Assembly: GCF_000317125.1 (NCBI RefSeq)
Contig: NC_019695.1
Location: forward strand, 186,001-250,000
Length of the DNA stretch: 64,000 bases
Direction of reading: 5' to 3'
From: Chroococcidiopsis thermalis PCC 7203
Lineage (GTDB): Bacteria > Cyanobacteriota > Cyanobacteriia > Cyanobacteriales > Chroococcidiopsidaceae
The notes beneath the pieces are model-generated. The model was given only the letters and a program-made list of their open reading frames with translations, was not told where the DNA came from and searched no databases. Position numbers and translations under genes: made by a program. This document shows positions 37,491-46,599 of the stretch, in pieces. How positions within the stretch are numbered: the stretch's first letter is position 1; the number at the start of each line of letters is the position of its first letter.

Positions 37491-38648
37491 GTGACTGAGA
37501 TTGACAACGCCTTACGCTCATTAAAGGAAGGTCACTGGTTCAAATTGATTTGCGGAGCCAGCTACCAGCATCTGCCTGCGGTAAGAAATCTTAGCTTAGC
37601 GTATACTCTGGCTGGTGCTGATTGCATTGATGTGGCAGCAGACCCATCTGTAATTGCGTCAGCGCAAGCCGCGATCGCCGTGGCAAGTACGTTAATGGAA
37701 GAAGCTCGACAGCGCGGCTTTGGCAGTCGAGGAAAGTTGCCTTGGTTGATGGTAAGCCTTAACGATGGCGAAGACCCACACTTTCGCAAAGCAGAGTTTA
37801 ATGCGGTTGAGTGTCCCTCACAATGCGATCGCCCGTGCGAACGAGTTTGTCCTGCCCAAGCAATTGTGTTTCATCCCCCCAGGGACGATTATTCTCAAGT
37901 TGTCTCTTCTGGAGTTATATCGGAAAGTTGTTACGGCTGCGGGCGGTGCTTGCCTGTTTGTCCGCCGCAAATTATTTACACTCGCTCTTATGTATCGACA
38001 CCAGGAGCGATCGCGCCGCTCGTACTTGCAACTGGTGTCGATGCGGTAGAAATTCATACCCAGGTAGGTAGAACAGCAGAATTTAAGCGTTTATGGTTAA
38101 GTATAGCTCCCTGGATCGAGCGCTTGAAACTTGTGGCAATTAGCTGTCCTGATGGTGATGGGTTAATAGAATATCTCCACAGCCTGTATCGTCTAATTTC
38201 TCCCCTTAAGTGTCCGATAATTTGGCAAACTGACGGGCGACCGATGAGCGGTGATATTGGCGACGGTACGACCTTAGCCGCCGTGAAATTAGGTCAAAAA
38301 GTCTTGGCAGCTGGCTTACCTGGATACGTTCAACTTGCAGGTGGAACGAACAGTTATACCGTTGCTAAGTTGCAGGCGGTGGGAATGTTAAGTCAAAAGT
38401 CAAAAGTTAGAAGTCAAAACAATGACGACTCCCGAATTCCGAATTCCGAATTCATTTCAGGAGTTGCCTATGGCAGTTATGCCCGCGTTTTGCTGTCGCC
38501 GATTTTGCACCAATTAGAACAAATGGAGGTAAATCCAGCCAATGAAAGAGCGATCGCCCGCTTGGAAAACGTACCGGAATTACTATGGCAAGCAGTAGAA
38601 CTTGCCTATTCGCTGGTATCTCAACTGAAGTCTATGGAGTTGCCATAG
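37491..38648 (+). CDS. ldpA: LdpA, light-dependent period protein (Fe-S circadian input factor)
   Basis: LdpA passes redox/light state to the cyanobacterial clock and binds two Fe-S clusters. Both cysteine sets are present: CPSQCDRPCERVCPAQ (about residues 109-124) and CYGCGRCLPVCPPQ (about 147-160). The start is GTG 37491 (TEIDNALRSLKEGHWFKLICGAS). Residues about 302-322 (SQKSKVRSQNNDDSRIPNSE) are not part of the conserved protein: they are encoded by AGTCAAA and GAATTCC tandem repeats inserted in frame. The C-terminal domain resumes with GVAYGSYARVLLSP, so the protein is probably functional. Confidence 0.92.
   Translation: MTEIDNALRSLKEGHWFKLICGASYQHLPAVRNLSLAYTLAGADCIDVAADPSVIASAQAAIAVASTLMEEARQRGFGSRGKLPWLMVSLNDGEDPHFRKAEFNAVECPSQCDRPCERVCPAQAIVFHPPRDDYSQVVSSGVISESCYGCGRCLPVCPPQIIYTRSYVSTPGAIAPLVLATGVDAVEIHTQVGRTAEFKRLWLSIAPWIERLKLVAISCPDGDGLIEYLHSLYRLISPLKCPIIWQTDGRPMSGDIGDGTTLAAVKLGQKVLAAGLPGYVQLAGGTNSYTVAKLQAVGMLSQKSKVRSQNNDDSRIPNSEFISGVAYGSYARVLLSPILHQLEQMEVNPANERAIARLENVPELLWQAVELAYSLVSQLKSMELP
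38390..38455. repeat. Repeat insertion inside ldpA (AGTCAAA and GAATTCC units)
   Basis: Three AGTCAAAA-like units and three GAATTCCGAATTC units, the families also found in spacers (GAATTCGG near 46560), read in frame without a stop. Confidence 0.85.
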
Positions 38649-38697
38649 AAAATTGCTAAACCTTCTCGCTATTGTTGACTGAATAGCTCTAGCCAGC

Positions 38698-40461
38698 ATG
38701 ACAAAAACAGACGATCTCCAGAAGTTGTTAGATATTTTGCCACTAGACATTAAAAATGTTTTAGAGCAACACCCACAACGGGACAGCTTAATTGAAGTGG
38801 TGATGGATTTAGGTCGTCGCCCAGAAGCTCGTTTTCCCGATCGCGCCGAGTACCTTGCTGAGTCTGGCATTTCCCACGATCAAATTAGATATAGCATACA
38901 GCGCGTGGGACATTTTGGTGGTGATAATCGGGCAGGACTGGCGCAAACTCTGCACCGGATTAGTGCGATTAGGAACCGTGCTGGCGATATTATCGGTTTA
39001 ACCTGTCGTGTCGGACGAGCTGTCTTTGGCACGATTGGCATGATCCACGATTTAGTAGAAACCGGACAGTCAATTCTACTATTAGGTCGTCCTGGGGTGG
39101 GTAAAACCACAGCTTTGCGAGAAATTGCCAGAGTGTTAGCCGATGACTTAAATAAGCGTGTCGTCATTATCGATACTTCAAACGAAATTGCAGGGGATGG
39201 AGATGTTCCTCATCCAGCCATTGGACGGGCGCGACGAATGCAAGTATCGCGTCCAGAATTTCAGCATCAAGTGATGATTGAGGCAGTAGAAAATCACATG
39301 CCAGAAGTCATCGTGATTGATGAAATTGGTACGGAGTTGGAAGCTCTAGCGGCTCGTACCATTGCCGAACGGGGCGTACAACTGGTAGGAACGGCGCATG
39401 GCAATCAGATTGAAAATTTGATCAAGAACCCGACTCTATCAGATTTAGTGGGTGGTATCCAGTCTGTCACTTTAGGCGATGATGAAGCCAGACGGCGGCG
39501 GACGCAGAAAACTGTTTTAGAACGTAAAGCTCCACCAACGTTTGAAATTGCCGTGGAAATGCTGGAAAGACAACGCTGGACGATCCATGAAAGCGTTGCT
39601 GATACCGTCGATGCTTTGCTGAGAGGACGCATACCAAATCCACAACTTAGAACTGTCGATGCAGATGGTAAAGTCACGATTGTACGGCAGTCACCTACGC
39701 CGCTTCGGGGAGTAGGGCAAGATGGCTTTGGGCGGGGCTACGAGGTGGGCAATCCCAGGCAAGAGGAAGAATCGAAACTATCACCCACTATGACTGTAGG
39801 TGGGTGGCGTTCGACTGGACGAATGATCCCACTCGCTGCCGTACCAGAACCAGCCACGCGAGAACAAGAGTTCGAGCGCCTGTTGGATGAATCTCTGGCT
39901 CGAAGCGATCGCTTTAACAGCGATTTGGCGGTGAATGCGGGTCCGAATGGGGAAGATTTACCCTTGCATATTTATCCCTACGGTGTGAGTCGCCACCAGT
40001 TAGAGCAAGCAATCCAAGTGCTGAGTTTACCCGTGGTACTGACGAAAGATATTGACAGTGCCGATGCAATTTTAGCTTTGCGATCGCACGTCAAAAATCA
40101 GTCTAAGTTACGTCATGTCGCTAAGGCGCGTCACGTCCCAATCCACACGCTCAAGTCAAATACGATTCCACAAATTATCCGCACGTTGCGGCGGTTGTTG
40201 GATATGGACGAGCCAGTCGTACCGGACGAACGGGAACTGAGTTTATTCATCCAAAATGGCAGCGAGGACGAACTCGATGCTTTAGAAGAGGCTCGGTTAG
40301 CAGTGGAACAAATCGTCATTCCCAAGGGACAACCCGTGGAGTTGTTACCCCGTTCGGCAAAAGTGCGGAAGATGCAGCACGAACTGGTAGAACACTATCG
40401 TCTGAAATCGGATAGTTTTGGTGACGAACCAAATCGGCGCTTGCGGATTTATCCGGCGTAA
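38698..40461 (+). CDS. Ycf45-like AAA ATPase with R3H domain
   Basis: A 587-residue protein. The N-terminal SpoIIIAA/Ycf45-type ATPase has Walker A GRPGVGKTT (residues 130-138) and Walker B VIVIDEIGTE. The C-terminal R3H domain (EEARLAVEQIVIPKGQPVELLPRSAKVRKMQHELVEHY) binds single-stranded nucleic acid. The protein is conserved in cyanobacteria and in some plastid genomes (ycf45), but its role is not settled; a link to RNA handling is likely. It follows ldpA by 49 bases and may be co-transcribed. Confidence 0.88.
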   Translation: MTKTDDLQKLLDILPLDIKNVLEQHPQRDSLIEVVMDLGRRPEARFPDRAEYLAESGISHDQIRYSIQRVGHFGGDNRAGLAQTLHRISAIRNRAGDIIGLTCRVGRAVFGTIGMIHDLVETGQSILLLGRPGVGKTTALREIARVLADDLNKRVVIIDTSNEIAGDGDVPHPAIGRARRMQVSRPEFQHQVMIEAVENHMPEVIVIDEIGTELEALAARTIAERGVQLVGTAHGNQIENLIKNPTLSDLVGGIQSVTLGDDEARRRRTQKTVLERKAPPTFEIAVEMLERQRWTIHESVADTVDALLRGRIPNPQLRTVDADGKVTIVRQSPTPLRGVGQDGFGRGYEVGNPRQEEESKLSPTMTVGGWRSTGRMIPLAAVPEPATREQEFERLLDESLARSDRFNSDLAVNAGPNGEDLPLHIYPYGVSRHQLEQAIQVLSLPVVLTKDIDSADAILALRSHVKNQSKLRHVAKARHVPIHTLKSNTIPQIIRTLRRLLDMDEPVVPDERELSLFIQNGSEDELDALEEARLAVEQIVIPKGQPVELLPRSAKVRKMQHELVEHYRLKSDSFGDEPNRRLRIYPA

Positions 40462-40478
40462 TGCCTTTTTTGGTAAAT

Positions 40479-40506
40479 GTAGGGGCGCACAGCTGTGCGC
40501 CCCTAC
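40479..40506. repeat. REP palindrome, perfect copy, in a 3' spacer
   Basis: A 28-bp perfect copy, identical to the one near 16610, 17 bases after the Ycf45-like stop codon. It may act as a terminator-like or RNA-stabilising hairpin. The remaining spacer to 40685 has nothing recognisable. Confidence 0.92.
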
Positions 40507-40685
40507 CAGTTCTGTATTTCACCCAGTTGAATACAGCTTTACGCCTCTAACAGATATACCGCGATCGCTTTGTAATAGCTGAAGTTGGCTCATCTGTATA
40601 TTTTCAAATGTAACGCTATTGTGTGAGTGTAAAAGCAATTGTATGAGCGATCGCCAAGTCCTCTCACACCCATACTGAGGTAGAT

Positions 40686-41303
40686 ATGACACAGCGAAGG
40701 AACGTTGCTATCTTAATTTTTGATGAGGTAGAGATTTTGGACTTTTGCGGTCCCTACGAAGTCTTTGGAGTGACGGGAAAACGCAATGGCTCTGAGCCTT
40801 TCAACGTCTACACGGTAGCAAAGGAACGCCGACCGATAATCGCTCGAAATCAGTTAAGCGTTAATCCACAGTACACTCTCCTCGACTGTCCGCGATCGCA
40901 TATCTTACTCGTGCCTGGTGGTTTTGGCACGCGGCGAGAAATGCACAATTCAGCTTTAATTGACTGGATTAAAGAACGCTCTCAACAAGCAGAGTTATTG
41001 CTTTCCGTCTGTACGGGCGCGTTACTTTTGGCTAAAGCTGGTTTGCTGGAAGGACTTACAGCTACCACCCATCATGGCGCGATCGATTTACTCAAGCAGG
41101 TTGCACCGAATACACAAGTTAAACCAGATAAAAGGTTTGTAGACAACGGCAGCATAATTTTATCGGCTGGAATCTCAGCAGGGATTGACATGTCGTTGTA
41201 TGTAGTCGCTAAGCTTTTGGGAGAACAACAAGCGAGAGAGACTGCGGAGTACATGGAATATGACTGGCAGCTAAGTGGAAAGTTAGAAAATTATCTGGAA
41301 TAG
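40686..41303 (+). CDS. DJ-1/PfpI family protein (isonitrile-hydratase-like)
   Basis: A 205-residue class I glutamine-amidotransferase-like fold. The nucleophile is C109 in LLLSVCTGALLLAKAGLL, with an acidic partner early in the chain (IFDEVEILDFCGPYEVF). The layout matches the isonitrile hydratase/AraC-associated subgroup without the DNA-binding domain. Substrate unknown. It is a single gene, followed by tRNA-Gln. Confidence 0.85.
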   Translation: MTQRRNVAILIFDEVEILDFCGPYEVFGVTGKRNGSEPFNVYTVAKERRPIIARNQLSVNPQYTLLDCPRSHILLVPGGFGTRREMHNSALIDWIKERSQQAELLLSVCTGALLLAKAGLLEGLTATTHHGAIDLLKQVAPNTQVKPDKRFVDNGSIILSAGISAGIDMSLYVVAKLLGEQQARETAEYMEYDWQLSGKLENYLE

Positions 41304-41315
41304 CCGTAAAAGTTC

Positions 41316-41346
41316 TTGACACAATAGCAGTAGTAACTGCTATCAT
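41316..41346 (+). promoter_or_regulatory. Probable promoter of tRNA-Gln
   Basis: A perfect -35 TTGACA (41316-41321) and TATCAT (41341-41346) with a 19-base spacing, ending 20 bases before the tRNA. Confidence 0.55.
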
Positions 41347-41365
41347 GGTTAAGGCTAACAAACGA

Positions 41366-41437
41366 TGGGGCGTAGCCAAGCGGTAAGGCAGCGGGTTTTG
41401 GTCCCGCCATCCCTAGGTTCGAATCCTAGCGCCCCAG
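41366..41437 (+). tRNA. tRNA-Gln (anticodon UUG)
   Basis: A 72-nt cloverleaf: acceptor TGGGGCG/CGCCCCA with G discriminator, D arm, anticodon stem GCGGG/CCCGC with loop TTTTGGT (anticodon at 41398-41400), and T arm CTAGG-TTCGAAT-CCTAG. CCA is not encoded. In cyanobacteria this tRNA is first charged with Glu, then amidated by GatCAB. Confidence 0.97.
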
Positions 41438-41623
41438 TTTAGATCTTAATTCTTATTTTGAGGCTTCCTGTAGGGGTGAGCTGGGGAAGCTGAGGAGGCT
41501 GGGGGAGAAAGAGTAGGTTGATTTCCCTTGCATAGAGTTAAGCAGCGTTTTTGTGTAGAGATTTTCTGTTATTGAAGGGCTAGATGGGCTAAGCTTGCCG
41601 TTGGAATCTCACAGTTGGGAAAA

Positions 41624-42409
41624 ATGAGTGTAAACGCTCCCACGATTTTAGCTCTGGATTTTGATGGCGTAATTTGTGACGGTCTACCAGAATATTTCGC
41701 TACGGCTTGGCGAACGTACTGCAAAATTTGGTTACCATCTTCTCAAACCACACCTGAAAATTTAACATCGCAATTCGATCGCTTGCGTCCGGTAATTGAG
41801 ACGGGTTGGGAAATGCCAGTGTTGATTAGAGCTTTGTTATCCGGGGTGACAGAAGCAGAAATATGGCAAAATTGGAGTGCGATCGCGCAAAAATTCTTGC
41901 AACAAGATAACTTAACTGCTGCTGAGATCGGCAAGCAATTGGATGCAATTCGAGATGAATGGATTTCTACCAATCTCGATAGTTGGCTAGACCTGCATCG
42001 GTTTTATCCTGGGGTTTTGGAAAGATTGCACTCATTAATTGATAGTCCGGTTAAACCGCTGATTATTACGACTAAAGAAGGGCGTTTTGTCGAGCAACTT
42101 TTGCAACGGCAAGGTATACAATTACCCAGTCAGTCGGTTTTAGGCAAAGAAATCAAGCGTCCAAAATATCAAATTATCAGAGAGTTAATTGCGATCGCCA
42201 CTCAAACACCAGTCGTGTTCTGGTTTGTGGAAGACAGACTCAAGACTTTGCAACTCGTGCAACAGCAAGCAGACTTGGAAGATGTGAGACTTTTTCTAGC
42301 TGATTGGGGATATAATACCTCAGCCGAGAGAGAACTGGCGCAGCAAAACCCCCGTATTCAGTTGCTATCGCTGGCTCAGTTTGCTGAAGATTTTTCGGCT
42401 TGGGGCTAA
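41624..42409 (+). CDS. HAD-like hydrolase
   Basis: Start at ATG 41624 (MSVNAPTILALDFDGVICDG); three codons above are open from a TTG but unneeded. Motif I DFDGVICDG is near residue 11, motif II in PLIITTKEG, and the acidic motif near FWFVEDRLKTL. HAD enzymes hydrolyse phosphate esters through an Asp-phosphate; substrate unknown. The length (261 residues) and helical cap fit the phosphoglycolate-phosphatase-like C1 group, which is only a resemblance. Confidence 0.82.
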   Translation: MSVNAPTILALDFDGVICDGLPEYFATAWRTYCKIWLPSSQTTPENLTSQFDRLRPVIETGWEMPVLIRALLSGVTEAEIWQNWSAIAQKFLQQDNLTAAEIGKQLDAIRDEWISTNLDSWLDLHRFYPGVLERLHSLIDSPVKPLIITTKEGRFVEQLLQRQGIQLPSQSVLGKEIKRPKYQIIRELIAIATQTPVVFWFVEDRLKTLQLVQQQADLEDVRLFLADWGYNTSAERELAQQNPRIQLLSLAQFAEDFSAWG

Positions 42410-42506
42410 ATTGTAAATGATGATTTTTGAATATTTATCATCAAAAACTCACAAAAAATAAAAATTGAATATAAGCTGACTAATAGCCGAAAGCTTATAG
42501 CTCGAT

Positions 42507-43766
42507 ATGCTCGATCTGACAAAAGTAGCGAAGGCGATGCAAGGCATCAGCCAACATTTAAGCACGGAAGTAGCTGCAAGTCGCCAACGGTTGGAGTTGG
42601 CGCAAGATCTCATGACAGCAGCTTACAAAAATCAAGCAGAATTGATGCAGCGACAAAAACAGTGGCGCGATCGCATTTTATTCAGCACCGCTGTACCAAT
42701 GGAACCGCTTAACACCTGTATCGATCTACCAGTACCACCTAAAACTCATACCGTTCTCGCCACGGATGGCTCGCAGATTGCTCCCAACCATCACGAAATC
42801 GCTTATTGTTATCTACTCAATATCGGTCGGGTAGTCTTGCACTACGGACAAAATCGCCAACCTTTGCTCGATAGCCTACCAGAAGTATTCTACCGTCCCG
42901 AAGATTTATATATTTCGCGTCAATGGGGTATCCGCACTGAAGAATGGATGGGTTATCGTCGTACTGCTTCTGAAGCTACCGTGTTGGCTGAGTTGGCTGC
43001 TGCTGTGGTAGGAAGCAGGGAGCAAGAGGACAAGGGGACAAGGGGACAAGGGGGACAAGGAGGAGAACGACCAATTACCAATTACCAATTACCAATTACC
43101 ACTCCTACACTAGCTATGGTCGATGGATCGTTAATCTATTGGTTTTTAGAACAATTGCCTTTAGAAGCACGCGATCGCATTTTGCCACCAATTTTGACGG
43201 CTTGGGAACAGCTTAAAGCCTTGAGTATTCCCATCATGGGTTATCTCAGCGCTTCTCGTAGTATGGAAAGCTTGAATTTTTTACGTCTGCAAGCTTGCAT
43301 TCACGAAGTACCAGACTGCGCCAGTTTTTGTCCGAATCAAATTGAAAAAGTTCCTTGTCAAGTCCTCGAACCATTGCGGGATGCAGCACTATGGTCGATT
43401 CAATTGCAGCCAGGACAAAGAAGCACTTTATGGCGTAGTTCTGCCCGCATAACAGAATTATATGGAGATTGTACAATCTATTTCTGTTACGTACATGTCG
43501 GTACGGAAATTGCACGGGTAGAAGTTCCGGCTTGGGTAGCAGAGGATGAAGCTTTATTTAATCAATCTTTAGGTTTGATGTTAGCTCAAGTACAGAAAGG
43601 CTATGGCTACCCTGTCGTGTTAGCAGAGGCGCACAATCAAGCAGTTGTGAGGGGAGGCGATCGCGCTCGTTTCTTTGCGATGCTAGAACAACAAATGATC
43701 AAAGCAGGCTTGAGAAATGTCGGAATTTCCTATAAGGAAGCGCGTAAGCGCGGCAGTATTGCTTAA
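42507..43766 (+). CDS. NurA-domain DNA nuclease
   Basis: A 419-residue NurA-family protein. Two conserved DGS motifs provide the catalytic aspartates: VLATDGSQIAP (about residue 85) and LAMVDGSLIYW (about residue 205). NurA nucleases resect DNA ends, in archaea together with the HerA ATPase; no herA is in the window. Residues about 172-200 are a foreign low-complexity stretch (DKGTRGQGGQGGERPITNYQ) coded by tandem GGGGACAAG then AATTACC repeats, the same composite as upstream of the cysteine desulfurase. It lies between the two catalytic motifs, evidently in a surface loop. Confidence 0.85.
   Translation: MLDLTKVAKAMQGISQHLSTEVAASRQRLELAQDLMTAAYKNQAELMQRQKQWRDRILFSTAVPMEPLNTCIDLPVPPKTHTVLATDGSQIAPNHHEIAYCYLLNIGRVVLHYGQNRQPLLDSLPEVFYRPEDLYISRQWGIRTEEWMGYRRTASEATVLAELAAAVVGSREQEDKGTRGQGGQGGERPITNYQLPITTPTLAMVDGSLIYWFLEQLPLEARDRILPPILTAWEQLKALSIPIMGYLSASRSMESLNFLRLQACIHEVPDCASFCPNQIEKVPCQVLEPLRDAALWSIQLQPGQRSTLWRSSARITELYGDCTIYFCYVHVGTEIARVEVPAWVAEDEALFNQSLGLMLAQVQKGYGYPVVLAEAHNQAVVRGGDRARFFAMLEQQMIKAGLRNVGISYKEARKRGSIA
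43023..43101. repeat. Composite STRR insertion inside the NurA gene
   Basis: Four GGGGACAAG-type 9-mers and four AATTACC heptamers, in frame, without stops. The same two families stand in the same order at 4325-4500. Confidence 0.9.
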
Positions 43767-43986
43767 TATCTATCATTAATAGCTTAACTTCTATTAGAGT
43801 ATGACAAACTTATTTCAGTTGTGGCGATCGCGCTGATTTTTTGCCATGCTATAACAGCAAACAAAGCAAAATAAAGCTCGCTTTAGATCGTCTCGATTGA
43901 AATTTATGACATCACGAGATGGAGCTACTGAATTGTATAGCGTTGGATCGATGTAGTTAAGCCTAGACAAGAAAGGATTTGAGACA

Positions 43987-44733
43987 ATGACAACAAAGCC
44001 AGTTACTTTCATTACAGGTGCAAATAAAGGAATTGGAAATGAAGTTGCACGACAGCTTGCCCAGCATGACTTCACTGTTTTGATTGGTACACGTAACGTA
44101 CAACGTGGAGAAGCAGCAGCAGAAACACTCCGTGCTGAAGGATTTGACGTTCATTTTGTACCAATTGATATCAATGATGAATCGTCAATTAAAGATGCTG
44201 CTGAAACTGTGGCTAGACAGTGGAAACAAGTTACTGTGCTGATTAATAATGCTGCTGTCAATTATGATTTTTCACCAGCAACTCGACCATCTACGCTGAG
44301 TGTAGATGTTCTCAAGGATACTTTTCTCACGAATGTTTTTGGTGCATTTGCAACAATTCACCATTTTCTACCGTTACTCAAGCAAGCTGGAACAGCACAA
44401 ATCCTGAAACCACAAATCATAAATATTTCGTCAACACTTGGTTCCCTAACTTCTCTCAGTGACCCAGAACATTATTACTACGGAGTTAATACCGTTGCTT
44501 ATAACTCTTCCAAATCTGCACTTAATGCTATAACTGTTGCCTTAGCAAAAGATTTAGTAGAGGACAAAATCAGCGTCAACTCTATTTGTCCTGGTTGGGT
44601 AAAAACTGATATGGGTACAGATAATGCACCGCGTACTGTCGAACAAGGAGCATCAATTATTGTCAAACTTGCTACGATGGAGAATCCACCCACGGGTAAA
44701 TTTCTCGACGATGATGGAGAAATTCTGTGGTAG
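43987..44733 (+). CDS. Short-chain dehydrogenase/reductase (carbonyl-reductase-like)
   Basis: A 248-residue classical SDR. The cofactor loop is TGANKGIG (residues 11-18), with an NNA motif in VLINNAAVN. The catalytic Ser is in IINISSTLG and the Tyr-Lys in AYNSSKSALN, followed by CPGWVKTDMG. The Arg in GTRNV suggests NADP(H). It resembles plant/animal carbonyl reductase SDRs. AAAGGA (43972-43977) serves as ribosome binding site. The substrate is unknown and there is no operon partner. Confidence 0.88.
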   Translation: MTTKPVTFITGANKGIGNEVARQLAQHDFTVLIGTRNVQRGEAAAETLRAEGFDVHFVPIDINDESSIKDAAETVARQWKQVTVLINNAAVNYDFSPATRPSTLSVDVLKDTFLTNVFGAFATIHHFLPLLKQAGTAQILKPQIINISSTLGSLTSLSDPEHYYYGVNTVAYNSSKSALNAITVALAKDLVEDKISVNSICPGWVKTDMGTDNAPRTVEQGASIIVKLATMENPPTGKFLDDDGEILW

Positions 44734-44857
44734 CTCCTCCTGTCATGAATTCTAATAGTATTGACATTTAAAAATGAAGCACTTGAATCGAATTTCTGTA
44801 TCAATCGATCGGATATCGAGCGAGTGCTTTACTTGCGCGATCGCCAGTATTTAGTTA

Positions 44858-44896
44858 GAAATTACGAATTACGAATTACGAATTACGAGTTACGAA
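44858..44896. repeat. GAATTAC heptamer array
   Basis: Five GAATTAC-type heptamers between the converging SDR and RodZ-like genes, running into the 3' end of the latter. Confidence 0.85.
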
Positions 44897-45700
44897 TTAA
44901 AGTCTCTGATTATTCGCTCCAAATGTAACTTCTTGTACTTGTCCCGACTCTCCCAAGGGTTTAGCTTCTTCTTGGTTGTAATTAACCAATACCCCGCCAG
45001 CATTGCCAACTCTGAACGACAGGCGATTGTTAGCCGTCCAAGTACGCTGCGTTCCTTGAGGTAACTCGCCTTCAAAGGCTTTCTTCCCATCTGCAATTAC
45101 CCGAATCCACGATTTTTCTTTAAAAGTCATACCAATTTCAACTGGCTTGGTTTGCTTTTTGGGAGTAGCAACTGGTTTGACTTTAGCTGGTGCTTTAGGC
45201 TTAGCGACATTAGCAACGGGTAAAGGAGGTTGTGACTGAGTAGTTTGACCGATTTGAAAGTCAGAATTACTCAATGTTTGAGACAAAATGCTGACTGCAC
45301 CAATAATTAAAAGAATGTATATAGCGTAGAGATGAGAAGTTTGTAATTGAGCTGGAGGTAGGCTAACTCCTACTGGCTTCAAACTCTGCCGATAGTCTTC
45401 TAAAGGAAAAGAATCAGCTAATTCCGTACCATCTAGATCGAGTGCCTCGGCATATTGCTTAATAAAGCCTCGAATATAAACTGGCTCAGGTAATTTATCA
45501 ATATTACCTGCTTCGATCGCTTGTAAAAAACTCTGACGAATTCGCGTTGTAGATTCAATTCGCTCTAGAGAAATTTGTTTGTCTTCTCGCCTGCGGCGCA
45601 GAGTAGCACCTATTTGCGCCAACTTTTCAGCTCTTTGTTGTTCGAGCGTCAAAACGATTGGTTCTTGTTGTTGCTGCTGTTGCTGTTTCCACCGCTTCAT
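44897..45700 (-). CDS. RodZ-like membrane protein with HTH domain
   Basis: Start at ATG 45700 (MKRWKQQQQQQQEPIV); the frame is open 47 codons further but that part would overlap the upstream gene and is not conserved. A RodZ-type helix-turn-helix (about residues 27-95: KLAQIGATLRRRREDKQISLERIE), one transmembrane segment (about 122-140) and a periplasmic DUF4115 domain (SWIRVIADGKKAFEGELPQG) are in the expected order. RodZ couples MreB to the cell-wall elongation machinery; here it may help keep cell shape. It begins 31 bases after a pseudouridine synthase gene. Confidence 0.85.
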   Translation of the reverse strand: MKRWKQQQQQQQEPIVLTLEQQRAEKLAQIGATLRRRREDKQISLERIESTTRIRQSFLQAIEAGNIDKLPEPVYIRGFIKQYAEALDLDGTELADSFPLEDYRQSLKPVGVSLPPAQLQTSHLYAIYILLIIGAVSILSQTLSNSDFQIGQTTQSQPPLPVANVAKPKAPAKVKPVATPKKQTKPVEIGMTFKEKSWIRVIADGKKAFEGELPQGTQRTWTANNRLSFRVGNAGGVLVNYNQEEAKPLGESGQVQEVTFGANNQRL

Positions 45701-45731
45701 AGATTTATCTGTTGCACTTCTTGATAGCACC

Positions 45732-46511
45732 TTACACCTGCACCCTTGTTGTAGATTTGAGTTGATTTTGTAGTTGATTTTGTAAATAATCAATTTCGCG
45801 TTTTTCGAGCGAACGATAGCAACCTGGAGGCAAAGCTGCACCTGCGGTTGGTTCTAGTTGAATCGAACCAATTGTAGTTCGATGCAACTGGAGCGTGGGA
45901 TAACCCAACTGTTCTGTCATGCGGCGAATTTGCCGATTTCTGCCTTCCCATAAAATGAATTCTAACCACGTGCGATTGGCATCGCGAGACAACACGCGCA
46001 CTTGTGCCTTTCTGGTCTTTCTCCCCTCTAAAACAACTCCCTGTCGCCATTGTTTTAACACCGATTCTGGCGGATGTCCCGCAACTACGACTTGATATGT
46101 CTTGGAAATGTCATGACGGGGATGGGTGAGAGCAAATGTCAGGTTTCCATCATTCGTCAGTAATAATGCACCTGTAGATTCAGTATCCAAACGTCCGACA
46201 GGATGAATACCCTGACCTTGACGTAGATTAGGTGGTAACAGTTGCATCACTGTGGGTCTACCTTGGGGGTCGTCACAAGTTGTAACTACACCAGTTGGTT
46301 TATTGAGCAATAAATAGATAGGCTGGGGACGATGAGGCGATCGCAAAGGCTTTCCATCCACTTCGATCGCGTCTCGGCTCGGATCGGCTTTATGCCCTAA
46401 CTCTACTATCGCACCATTGCAGCGCACGCGACCGAGCTTAATCATCTCTTCCGCTTGCCGTCTCGAAGCGATTCCCCACTGAGAAAGAATTTTTTGTATC
46501 CGTTCCTCCAT
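45732..46511 (-). CDS. RsuA/RluB/E/F-family rRNA pseudouridine synthase
   Basis: Start at ATG 46511 (MEERIQKILSQWGIASRRQAEEMI), which begins the S4 RNA-binding domain; ten more open codons are not conserved. The catalytic aspartate is in GRLDTESTGALLLTNDG, and RNRQIRRMTEQLGYPTLQLHR is the family signature. Most like RluB (23S U2605), but the exact site is not determined. The tail (LQNQLQNQLK) comes from a tandem 12-bp duplication. Confidence 0.9.
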   Translation of the reverse strand: MEERIQKILSQWGIASRRQAEEMIKLGRVRCNGAIVELGHKADPSRDAIEVDGKPLRSPHRPQPIYLLLNKPTGVVTTCDDPQGRPTVMQLLPPNLRQGQGIHPVGRLDTESTGALLLTNDGNLTFALTHPRHDISKTYQVVVAGHPPESVLKQWRQGVVLEGRKTRKAQVRVLSRDANRTWLEFILWEGRNRQIRRMTEQLGYPTLQLHRTTIGSIQLEPTAGAALPPGCYRSLEKREIDYLQNQLQNQLKSTTRVQV

Positions 46512-46552
46512 TTGTCGATCCTTAGACCCAGGTAATACCAATATATACGCTG

Positions 46553-46582
46553 AGAATTCGGAATTCGGAATTCGGAATTAAT
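46553..46582. repeat. GAATTCG tandem repeat
   Basis: Three GAATTCGG-type units followed by two GCGTGAAT units between divergent genes, directly upstream of the DUF2993 gene. Confidence 0.8.
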
Positions 46583-46599
46583 GCGTGAATGCGTGAATT

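Noticed and set aside
45701-45841. 47-codon upstream extension of the RodZ-like protein
   Set aside because: Would overlap the pseudouridine synthase gene by over 100 bases and has no conserved residues.
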